This document shows, piece after piece, positions 6,810-13,313 of a DNA stretch of 13,313 nucleotides. This DNA is from UBA1227 sp963629305 (GTDB lineage Bacteria; Bacillota; Clostridia; Oscillospirales; Acutalibacteraceae). A program made the position numbers and the translations under genes. How positions within the stretch are numbered: position 1 is the stretch's first letter; each line of letters begins with the position of its first letter. The stretch lies in NCBI GenBank assembly GCA_963629305.1, contig CAVGIJ010000030.1, positions 1-13,313 of the forward strand, written 5' to 3'. Below the pieces are notes generated by a model. The model worked only from the letters and a program-made list of their open reading frames with translations. It was not told the origin of the DNA and searched no databases.

Positions 6810-7660
6810 AGCGTACCTCTCAGTCTGTTTATCTCCCTTACACCCTGTTCAACGGTGAATATGTCTGTCCTGACATCAAGTCCGCGTTTTTTCAGTCCCA
6901 TAAACACCTTTGTTACCTGCGGAACATCAAGACCTATGGACATAAGTTCATCCGCACGGGCATATGTCTCTTCAACAGTCGCATATCCGAAAACTTCGGC
7001 ATCATTCATAACAAGAACTTTTGTCGCAACCTTTGCAACATCCTCCATGCTGTGGGAGACGATCATCACCGTGCTGTTTGTTTCTTCCCTGTACTCGCGT
7101 ATAAGGTTCAGTATCATGTCACGACCTTTCGGATCAAGTCCGGATGTAGGCTCATCAAGAATGAGTATTTTAGGTTCCATAGCCATTACACCTGCTATGG
7201 CAACTCTTCTCTTTTCACCGCCCGAAAGATCAAACGGGGATTTTTTCAGCATTTCCTCTGTCACACCTGTAAACTCGGCGGCACGGCGAACACGTATGTC
7301 AATCTCATCATCCGAAAGTCCCATGTTTCCGGGACCGAACGCAATATCCTTGTACGCTGTTTCTTCAAACAGCTGATACTCCGGATACTGAAAACAAAGC
7401 CCCACCTTAAAGCGAGCCTCACGGAGAAGCTTCTTATCACTCCAAATATCTGTGCCGTCAACAATGACCTTTCCTTTAGTAGGCTTCAAAAGTCCGTTAA
7501 AGTGCTGTACAAGAGTGCTTTTTCCGGAACCCGTATGCCCTATTACGGCTACCAATTCTCCCTCGTCAATATCAAGAGAAACATCTTTTATTGCCGCAAC
7601 TTCGAAAGGAGTTCCCTGCGAATAAAGATATGTTAAATTTTCAGTCTTAAGTATGGACAT
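6806..7660 (-). CDS. ecfA2: ECF transporter ATP-binding subunit EcfA2
   Basis: This is one of the two ATPases of the ECF module; it pairs with EcfA1 under EcfT. Walker A is GHTGSGKST (41-49), the Q-loop is Q91, the signature is LSGGEKRR (from 145), Walker B is ILILDE (D169, E170) and the switch histidine is H203. The GHTGSGKST form and the LFEETAYKDIAFGPGN region fit EcfA2 rather than EcfA1. The length of 284 aa is normal, including the C-terminal ECF-specific extension ending in GVREINRLRG. ATG is preceded by AAGGAG at nine bases. It lies 23 bases after ecfA1 and overlaps ecfT by four bases. Confidence 0.94.
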   Translation of the reverse strand: MSILKTENLTYLYSQGTPFEVAAIKDVSLDIDEGELVAVIGHTGSGKSTLVQHFNGLLKPTKGKVIVDGTDIWSDKKLLREARFKVGLCFQYPEYQLFEETAYKDIAFGPGNMGLSDDEIDIRVRRAAEFTGVTEEMLKKSPFDLSGGEKRRVAIAGVMAMEPKILILDEPTSGLDPKGRDMILNLIREYREETNSTVMIVSHSMEDVAKVATKVLVMNDAEVFGYATVEETYARADELMSIGLDVPQVTKVFMGLKKRGLDVRTDIFTVEQGVREINRLRGTL

Positions 7661-7683
7661 GAAATTTGACTCCTTACATGGGT

Positions 7684-8532
7684 TTACTTATCAAATAATT
7701 CCGCAATTGCATTTATGCAATCATCTGTTGTGAGAACTTTTTCTTTAAGATTCAGTTCCATTGCAAGCTCAGTTGCCTGTGGAACATCAAGGCCGACTCT
7801 TCTGAGAAGCTCCACATTTCGAAAGACATCCATAGGTTTTCCTTCAAGCAGGATTTTACCTTTTTCCATAACCACAACTCTGTCCGCAAGCACTGCTTCA
7901 TCCATGAAATGGGTGATATAAACTACAGCCATACCGAGTTCATCATGCAGTTTTTTTATGGTTGCCATAACTTCTTTTCGACCCCTCGGATCAAGCATGG
8001 CTGTTGATTCGTCAAGCACGAGACAGTCAGGCCTCATCGCTATGATACCCGCTATTGCGACACGTTGCTTCTGTCCGCCCGAGAGCTTGTGCGGTTCATG
8101 TGTTCTGTACTCATACATACCGACAGCTTTTAGGGACTCATCAACACGCCTGCGTATCTCCTTTGGCGGAACTCCGAGATTTTCGGGGCCGAATGCAACA
8201 TCCTCCTCAACTATCGTGGCAACTATCTGGTTGTCCGGGTTTTGGAAAACCATTCCGACATGCTGACGAATTTCCATTGTCTTGTCGTCATCTGCCGTAC
8301 TCATACCGTGAACAAGGACTTCACCCTTATCCGGTATAAGAATGGCATTTGAAAGTTTCGCAAGAGTGGACTTTCCCGAACCGTTGTGTCCGAGGATGGC
8401 AATAAAATCACCGGAATTTACGGTAAGGCTTACGCCGTTCACGGCATAGTCGTTAACGTCACCGTCTTTATTCTCATTTTCAGGATTTTCGTCGTACGTA
8501 AAGTAGACGTCTTTAAACTGTAAAATTTCCAT
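7684..8532 (-). CDS. ecfA1: ECF transporter ATP-binding subunit EcfA1
   Basis: This is the partner ATPase of EcfA2 in the ECF vitamin/metal importer. From the chosen ATG (282 aa): Walker A GHNGSGKST (48-56), Q-loop Q97 in FQNPDNQ, signature LSGGQKQR (from 150), Walker B LVLDEST (D174, E175), LDP nearby, and switch H208. The LDESTAMLDPRGR form is typical of EcfA1/CbiO. A charged insert (about residues 14-28, DENPENENKDGDVND) lies in the A-loop region. The frame extends upstream to 8571, but the ATG at 8532 has GGAG six bases before it and begins exactly at the annotated A1 N-terminus MEILQFKDVYF. It overlaps the methyltransferase stop by one base (TAATG). Confidence 0.94.
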   Translation of the reverse strand: MEILQFKDVYFTYDENPENENKDGDVNDYAVNGVSLTVNSGDFIAILGHNGSGKSTLAKLSNAILIPDKGEVLVHGMSTADDDKTMEIRQHVGMVFQNPDNQIVATIVEEDVAFGPENLGVPPKEIRRRVDESLKAVGMYEYRTHEPHKLSGGQKQRVAIAGIIAMRPDCLVLDESTAMLDPRGRKEVMATIKKLHDELGMAVVYITHFMDEAVLADRVVVMEKGKILLEGKPMDVFRNVELLRRVGLDVPQATELAMELNLKEKVLTTDDCINAIAELFDK

Positions 8533-9422
8533 TATCTGCTCCAAATTGCCGATGCACCGCATGGCAGGCATAGTCCGGTTTGTGTAGTTTTGAGCCCTAT
8601 CTCATCACAGGATACATTGCCTCCGAATTTCGGACTTATAACCGTTGCAAGTATATAGCTCATTACCGACGGTGAAAGGCCGGTCGTATAAGAGTTTATA
8701 AGAACCATAAGCGGATTGTCCGAAAGTACATTGCTCACAAGTTCAACAAGATCGTACACCTTGTTTTCGAGTTGCCAAACCTCTCCTCCGGGGCCTCTGC
8801 CGTATGATGGAGGATCCATGATTATGATGTCATACTTGTTTCCTCGACGTATTTCACGCTGTACAAATTTCTCACAGTCATCGACAATCCACCTCACAGG
8901 CCTGTCAGCAACACCGGAAAGTGCAGCGTTTTCCTTGGCATACTGAACCATACCCTTTGATGCGTCCACATGAACAACCGATGCACCCTCTGACAGCGCC
9001 GCAATCGTAGCTCCGCCGGTATAGGCAAAGAGGTTTAAAACCTTTACCTCTCCGTTTTCGCCGCAGCCGAGACCGTCCGCCCGAGCCTTTCTTATAACCT
9101 CGCGCGTAAAGTCCCAGTTTACTGCCTGCTCCGGGAAAAGTCCGGTATGCTTAAAGCCCATAGGCTTTATCTTAAACTTAAGATCTCTGTAGAAAATAGA
9201 CCACTCATCCTTGTATGGCTTGTATATCTCCCACTGCCCACCGCCTTTCGCGGACCTGTGATAACGGGCATTGGCATTTTTCCATGCAGGATGTCTGCGC
9301 TCTGTTTTCCATATAACCTGTGGGTCGGGACGTATGAGGATTACGTTCCCCCACCGCTCAAGGCGTTCTCCGTCGGAGCTGTCGAGTAATTCGTAATCCT
9401 TCCAGAATTCTGTCGCGCGCAT
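8532..9422 (-). CDS. Class I SAM-dependent methyltransferase, COG1092/RlmI-like
   Basis: This probable nucleic-acid methyltransferase has 296 residues. The Rossmann-fold SAM site is visible: motif I VLNLFAYTGGAT (128-139), acidic D153 in HVDASKGMV, VDD at 180-182, and the catalytic-type motif DPPSYGRGPGGEVW (203-216). These match the RlmI/YccW (COG1092) fold, which methylates 23S rRNA cytosine, but the N-terminal PUA domain of RlmI is absent. The first 90 residues instead carry a tryptophan-rich segment (RWGNVILIRPDPQVIWK). Target RNA and position are therefore unknown. ATG at 9422 directly follows the glmM stop, with AGGGAGAG ten bases before it, and its stop overlaps the ecfA1 start, so it is in one operon with both. 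Confidence 0.8.
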   Translation of the reverse strand: MRATEFWKDYELLDSSDGERLERWGNVILIRPDPQVIWKTERRHPAWKNANARYHRSAKGGGQWEIYKPYKDEWSIFYRDLKFKIKPMGFKHTGLFPEQAVNWDFTREVIRKARADGLGCGENGEVKVLNLFAYTGGATIAALSEGASVVHVDASKGMVQYAKENAALSGVADRPVRWIVDDCEKFVQREIRRGNKYDIIIMDPPSYGRGPGGEVWQLENKVYDLVELVSNVLSDNPLMVLINSYTTGLSPSVMSYILATVISPKFGGNVSCDEIGLKTTQTGLCLPCGASAIWSR

Positions 9423-10772
9423 TTAGATAAGTCTCTCCCTAACAACAGCGGAAATTTCATCCGCAAGTCTGTCAATTTGTTCTGTGTCCTTGCCCTCAAG
9501 CATAACCCTTACAAGCGGCTCTGTGCCCGAAACTCTTACAAGAACACGGCCTGTGTCGCCGAGCTCGTCCTCGGCCTTTTTTATGGCAATTTTTATTTCA
9601 TCATCATCATCAAAGCGTGCCTTACCGAAAGCCGATACTTTAACATTTTTGAGAACCTGAGGATAAACATCCATAACGCTGCTAAGCTCTGACAGTTTCT
9701 TTCCGGTCCTCTTCATCGCACGAAGAATCTGTATGGCTGTAAGCTCGCCGTCACCGGTTGTTGCATAGTCAAGAAAAATAACATGTCCCGACTGCTCGCC
9801 GCCGATTGAGTATCCGTGCTCAAGCATATTTTCAAGAACGTATCTGTCACCGACTTTTGTCTTTTCGCAATGGATATTGTTTTCTTCGGCAAATTTGAAA
9901 AATCCCATGTTGCTCATAACAGTAACAACCGCCGTGTCTTGTTTAAGGCGTCCCGTTTCTTTCATGTCAAGTGCGCAAAGAGCGATTATTTTGTCGCCGT
10001 CTACCACACATCCGTTTTCATCAACGGCAATAAGTCTGTCGGCATCTCCGTCAAAGGCGAACCCGGCCTCGCAACCGTGTTCAAGAACAAATTTCCGGAG
10101 CTGTTCAACATGGGTTGAGCCGCAATCAAGATTTATGTTTTCACCATTTGGCTCTGCGCCTCTTACAAAGCATTCACAGCCGAGTGATTCAAAGAGTTTG
10201 CGGGCAATAAGACTTGCCGAACCATTTGCACAGTCAAGCGCAATCTTCATTCCGTTGTACCTGTACTCCGAGGTTGACAACAAATGGTTGATGTAATCCG
10301 GATGAGCCGTACTTGAGCGGCGTGCACGTCCGACAGATGCTCCGACTTTTACCGGAGGAACCTTTGCTTCATCAAGAATTATGCTTTCTATTTCCTCTTC
10401 AAGTGCGTCGGGAAGCTTGAATCCGTCCGATTTGAATATCTTTATTCCGTTGTATTCAAACGGGTTATGACTCGCGGAGATCATTACTCCTGCGTCGTAT
10501 CCGTACTCTTTTACAAGAAAAGCAACCGCGGGAGTCGGTACAATGCCGAGGTCGAGAACATCCGCCCCGACCGAGCAAAGGCCTGCAGTAAGTGCCGCCT
10601 TGAGCATATCGCCCGATAGTCTGGTATCTGCACCGATAAGAACTCTCGGTCTGTTGTCTCCGCTTTCTATAAGTACCATGGCAGCAGCTCTGCCTATCTT
10701 CATTGCAAGTTCCGGAGTAAGTTCTGTATTTGCCACTCCGCGTGCACCGTCCGTGCCGAAAAGTCTACCCAT
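9423..10772 (-). CDS. glmM: Phosphoglucosamine mutase GlmM
   Basis: It converts glucosamine-6-phosphate to glucosamine-1-phosphate on the way to UDP-GlcNAc for peptidoglycan. From the ATG at 10772 the protein has 449 aa, the usual length. The N-terminal GRLFGTDGARGVAN is diagnostic. The phosphoserine loop is ISASHNP with S101, the metal site is FDGDADR, the sugar loop is GGEQSGH, and the C-terminal phosphate-binding motif is RVSGTEPLVRV. The frame stays open upstream to 10826, but the extra 18 residues are not family-like, and ATG 10772 has AAAGGAG eleven bases before it. It follows ruvB by 55 bases and abuts the methyltransferase. Activity should need phosphorylation at S101, as in other GlmM. 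Confidence 0.96.
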   Translation of the reverse strand: MGRLFGTDGARGVANTELTPELAMKIGRAAAMVLIESGDNRPRVLIGADTRLSGDMLKAALTAGLCSVGADVLDLGIVPTPAVAFLVKEYGYDAGVMISASHNPFEYNGIKIFKSDGFKLPDALEEEIESIILDEAKVPPVKVGASVGRARRSSTAHPDYINHLLSTSEYRYNGMKIALDCANGSASLIARKLFESLGCECFVRGAEPNGENINLDCGSTHVEQLRKFVLEHGCEAGFAFDGDADRLIAVDENGCVVDGDKIIALCALDMKETGRLKQDTAVVTVMSNMGFFKFAEENNIHCEKTKVGDRYVLENMLEHGYSIGGEQSGHVIFLDYATTGDGELTAIQILRAMKRTGKKLSELSSVMDVYPQVLKNVKVSAFGKARFDDDDEIKIAIKKAEDELGDTGRVLVRVSGTEPLVRVMLEGKDTEQIDRLADEISAVVRERLI

Positions 10773-10827
10773 GTTTCTGAGTTCTCCTTTTATTGTTAGT
10801 TTTGCCGTATTTACGGTTATTTTCAAA

Positions 10828-11859
10828 TCATTCTTTGTAAGGAATTCCGAGATGCTTATACCCCGCCGGTGTCACCATGCGTCCTCGCGGCGTTCTGGAT
10901 AAAAATCCTATCTGCATAAGATACGGCTCGTAAACATCCTCTATGGTAACCGGCTCTTCACCTATTGCCGCAGCGATTGTGTCAAGTCCGACGGGACCGC
11001 CGTTGTAATTTTTTATCATTGCGGTAAGAAGAAGCCTGTCAATGTTGTCAAGTCCGAGTGAGTCAATCTCCATACGTGAAAGAGCAAGGCTCGCGGTATC
11101 CGCATCAATAGTTCCGTTTCCGATTACCTCTGCAAAGTCCCTCGCACGTTTAAGAAGCCTGTTTGCAATTCGCGGCGTACCTCTTGAACGACTTGCTATC
11201 TCCCTTGCGCCCTCGGGTTCAATACCTATTTTGAGGACATCGGCGCTGCGTTTTACAATACTGCAGAGCTCATCTGTCGTGTAGAGTTCAAGTCTTAAGA
11301 TAACGCCGAATCTGTCACGAAGCGGTGCCGAAAGCTGTCCCGCTCTGGTTGTAGCGCCCACAAGAGTAAACCGCGGCAAGTCAATACGTATTGATCTTGC
11401 CGAAGGACCCTTGCCGATGATTATGTCTATAGCGTGGTCTTCCATTGCCGGGTAAAGAATTTCCTCAACCTGCCTTGAAAGGCGATGTATCTCATCTATA
11501 AAAAGTACGTCTCCGTCGTTGAGATTCGTAAGCAGTGCCGCAAGATCCCCCTGCTTTTCAATCGCGGGTCCCGAAGTAACTCTGATGTCAACTCCCATCT
11601 CAGCCGCAATTATTCCGGAGAGCGTTGTCTTTCCGAGACCCGGAGGCCCGTAGAGAAGGACATGATCCATAGCCTCACCTCTGCGTTTTGCAGCATCTAT
11701 ATATACTTTAAGGTTTTCCTTTACTTTTTCCTGTCCAATGTAATCCGAAAGAGTTCTCGGCCGAAGCGACGCTTCTGTTACATTGTCCTCACTGTCAACA
11801 TACTCAGGTGTAACAAGACGGCTTTCAAAATCCATCTCATCTGAGAAACTGTTTATCAA
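10828..11859 (-). CDS. ruvB: Holliday junction branch migration ATPase RuvB
   Basis: This is the hexameric motor that drives branch migration with RuvA at four-way DNA junctions. The length is 343 aa. It shows SLRPRTLSDYIGQ (about 31-43), Walker A GPPGLGKTT (71-79), Walker B LFIDEIHRL (119-127), sensor 1 LVGATTRAGQLS (about 166-177), the arginine-finger region LRDRFG with R181/R183, and the C-terminal winged-helix block GPVGLDTIAAAIGEE and TPRGRM. The start is TTG at 11859, six bases after GGGAGGA. The first in-frame ATG nearby (residue 9) has no such site. It lies 40 bases after ruvA in a ruvC-ruvA-ruvB series. Confidence 0.97.
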   Translation of the reverse strand: MINSFSDEMDFESRLVTPEYVDSEDNVTEASLRPRTLSDYIGQEKVKENLKVYIDAAKRRGEAMDHVLLYGPPGLGKTTLSGIIAAEMGVDIRVTSGPAIEKQGDLAALLTNLNDGDVLFIDEIHRLSRQVEEILYPAMEDHAIDIIIGKGPSARSIRIDLPRFTLVGATTRAGQLSAPLRDRFGVILRLELYTTDELCSIVKRSADVLKIGIEPEGAREIASRSRGTPRIANRLLKRARDFAEVIGNGTIDADTASLALSRMEIDSLGLDNIDRLLLTAMIKNYNGGPVGLDTIAAAIGEEPVTIEDVYEPYLMQIGFLSRTPRGRMVTPAGYKHLGIPYKE

Positions 11860-11899
11860 TTTAATTCCTCCCGGTTATGAAAACTGTGTTGTCATCTTA

Positions 11900-12502
11900 T
11901 CAGCCCAGAGCCTTTAGCGCCTGTTTTATCATCTCTTCAAGAGTCAGTGTGGGGTCGAGCTTCGAGACTGCAATAGACGCCTCTGACTGACTGTATCCGA
12001 GCATAACCAAAGCGCTGACCGCCTCCGACAATATACCTTTTTGAGTTTGTGCCATAGTACTTGAAGCGGCAAAAGCATCAGCGTTACCGCCTACACCAAG
12101 TTTTTTCACCCTGTCTTTAAGGTCAACAAGAATTCGCTGTCCGACTTTCGGACCTATTCCCTGTGCCGCAGTGATACTTTTAAGATCCCCGTTTGCAATG
12201 GAGATGTAAAGCTGTGCCGGCGTGAGCTCAGACAAAATTGAAAGAGCCGCTTTCGGGCCGACACCCGAAACCGTTATAAGCATCTTGAAAGCCTCGAGTT
12301 CTTCTTTTGATGCAAAGCCGTAAAGGTCGAGTGCCTCCTCCGAAACCTTAAGGTATGTATAAAGCGTAACGTCCGAGCCTGTCTGTCCAATAGCACAAAC
12401 TGTGTTGAAACTTATGTTGCAAAGATATGCAACTCCGTTTACATCGACCGCCGCCTGGTTATTTTCAAGGTATGTGAGTTTTCCCGTAAGACTGTAAAAC
12501 AT
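11900..12502 (-). CDS. ruvA: Holliday junction branch migration protein RuvA
   Basis: RuvA binds the junction as a tetramer, recruits RuvB and guides strand separation. The 200 aa include an N-terminal OB-like domain (about 1-62), an acidic pin with E55/E56 in KVSEEALDLYGF, two helix-hairpin-helix motifs VSGVGPKAAL (78-87) and AQGIGPKVGQR (113-123), and a C-terminal domain III (about 150-200, ending in MIKQALKALG) that contacts RuvB. Length and domain order are typical. ATG is preceded by GGGAG at six bases. It follows ruvC by 90 bases and precedes ruvB by 40. The leader has small competing hairpins. Confidence 0.96.
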   Translation of the reverse strand: MFYSLTGKLTYLENNQAAVDVNGVAYLCNISFNTVCAIGQTGSDVTLYTYLKVSEEALDLYGFASKEELEAFKMLITVSGVGPKAALSILSELTPAQLYISIANGDLKSITAAQGIGPKVGQRILVDLKDRVKKLGVGGNADAFAASSTMAQTQKGILSEAVSALVMLGYSQSEASIAVSKLDPTLTLEEMIKQALKALG

Positions 12503-12514
12503 ATACCGCTCCCT

Positions 12515-12566
12515 GTTTTGTTACAAAACCGATAAAGAATCTGCTTTAATTTCTTCACTAATCGGT
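12515..12566 (-). promoter_or_regulatory. Possible competing hairpins in the ruvC-ruvA leader
   Basis: GTTTTG (12515-12520) pairs with CAAAAC (12524-12529). ACCGAT (12528-12533) pairs with ATCGGT (12561-12566), with a further TTCTT/AAGAA type inner pairing. The two stems overlap at 12528-12529, so they cannot fully coexist. They lie just before the ruvA ribosome binding site. The stems are short and AT-rich, and no T run marks either as a terminator. Confidence 0.25.
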
Positions 12567-12592
12567 CTTGCAAATATTTCAACTGATAAAAA

Positions 12593-13198
12593 TCAAATGC
12601 CGTTTCTCTCTTTGAATACCTTTTTCCCGAACTTAATGAGACCGTCAACAACTTCTCCGGCATTAAGTTCGGCATTTTGCTTGCCATATGCCGCTTTGCC
12701 GGAAGCATATGACATACTTCCCAGCCCCGACGCACCTATGTGCGCATGGCATATGGCCATAGCCAGGGCGTCTGCTGTGTCGTCAGGCTTCGGAACTTCG
12801 GGAAGTCCGAGAATATTTTTTGTCATCTCCATGACCTGTCTTTTCTCAGCCTTTCCGTAGCCGACGACGCCCTGCTTCACCTGCAAAGGCGTATACTCAA
12901 ATATGTCAATGCAGTGCTGTCTTGCCGCAAGCATCAACACACCTCTTGCCTGTGCAACATCAATGGCTGTTTTCTGATTGTTCTGAAAAAACAACTTCTC
13001 CATTGACAGTGCATCCGGGTGCGTGCTGTCCATGATATACGAGATATCCTCGTATATGGTCATAAGTCTGTCCTCAAAAGGTTCACCGGCTTCTGTAGTA
13101 ACAGCGCCGAAATCAACAATGGAAAATTTATTCTTTTCGTAGTCCAGCACGCCCCAACCTATGGTTGCGTAACCGGGATCAATTCCGAGTATCCTCAA
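12593..13198 (-). CDS. ruvC: Holliday junction resolvase RuvC
   Basis: This is a Mg-dependent endonuclease that cuts Holliday junctions by symmetric nicks. From the TTG at 13198 (201 aa) the N-terminus is MRILGIDPG with catalytic D7. The other acidic residues are E67 in LSMEKLFF and D140/D143 in KPDDTADALAMAICH, giving a complete RNase-H-like tetrad. The frame is open to 13237, but TTG 13198 lies six bases after GGAGGAG and starts exactly where family members start; residues upstream are not conserved-looking. The C-terminus extends about 45 residues past the last catalytic block (GASGLGSMSYASGKAAY and a lysine-rich tail), longer than the E. coli enzyme. It is first in the ruvC-ruvA-ruvB series. 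The promoter is not evident in the 115 bases to the right edge. Confidence 0.95.
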   Translation of the reverse strand: MRILGIDPGYATIGWGVLDYEKNKFSIVDFGAVTTEAGEPFEDRLMTIYEDISYIMDSTHPDALSMEKLFFQNNQKTAIDVAQARGVLMLAARQHCIDIFEYTPLQVKQGVVGYGKAEKRQVMEMTKNILGLPEVPKPDDTADALAMAICHAHIGASGLGSMSYASGKAAYGKQNAELNAGEVVDGLIKFGKKVFKERNGI

Positions 13199-13313
13199 AG
13201 CAGGCTCCTCCTTTTGCGACAAGTCGGTTTTATACAAATATTTTTCTGCAAATAACAGTACTGACCCATTCTAAAAATATCATCATATTTTATCACACTC
13301 GCTATATATATAC

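Noticed and set aside
6507..7376. 289-codon open frame on the plus strand opposite ecfT/ecfA2
   Set aside because: It is antisense to two genes with complete family motifs, and its translation shows low-complexity serine/threonine runs without any domain.
1004..13237. A new multi-gene defence or biosynthetic system
   Set aside because: Every protein gene except the DUF5711-like one belongs to a recognised housekeeping family with intact motifs; no toxin, nuclease-helicase, phage or transposase gene is present.
13199..13313. Promoter for the ruv block at the right edge
   Set aside because: Several -10-like hexamers (TAGAAT, TATGAT, TATAAA) occur, but none has an acceptable -35 at 16-18 bases. 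The sequence is cut off at the edge.

Overview
The window looks like a chromosomal housekeeping segment of a Gram-positive Clostridia-type organism (Oscillospiraceae/Ruminococcus-like). This rests on strong GGAGG-type ribosome binding sites, TTG and GTG starts, tRNA genes with encoded CCA, a ClpE-type ATPase, and an energy-coupling factor (ECF) A1-A2-T module followed by truA. The taxonomic placement is inference from gene content and order. All eleven protein genes and both tRNA genes lie on the minus strand, so transcription runs from right to left.

From right to left: 13198-10828 holds ruvC, ruvA and ruvB, the whole Holliday-junction migration and resolution machine. glmM follows (first committed step from glucosamine-6-P toward UDP-GlcNAc and peptidoglycan). 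It abuts a COG1092-type SAM methyltransferase, which itself overlaps ecfA1 by one base. ecfA1, ecfA2 and ecfT encode the ATPase and transmembrane core of an ECF vitamin transporter; no substrate-binding S subunit is present. A 64-base gap with a weak hairpin separates ecfT from truA (tRNA pseudouridine 38-40). truA overlaps a DUF5711-like membrane-anchored protein of unknown function. Then come a CDP-alcohol phosphatidyltransferase (PgsA-like) and a two-AAA Clp unfoldase with an N-terminal zinc finger (ClpE-like), joined by a near-overlapping stop and start. Gaps are mostly below 100 bases, and several genes overlap or abut, so long co-transcribed blocks are likely.

Between the clp gene and the left part lies a compact tRNA-Gly(TCC)/tRNA-Arg(TCT) unit. 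It has a near-consensus promoter (TTGACA, 17 bases, TAGAAT) and a clean intrinsic terminator.

Positions 1-742 contain no supportable gene. They are AT-rich and full of secondary structure: a split inverted repeat at 201-245, a terminator-like hairpin at 416-441, an imperfect direct repeat at 463-518, and at 566-741 an array of small hairpins separated by GTGATAT-type heptamers that reverses orientation halfway. This array is the least ordinary part of the window. I see no CRISPR array, phage, defence system or transposase, and no clear new multi-gene system.
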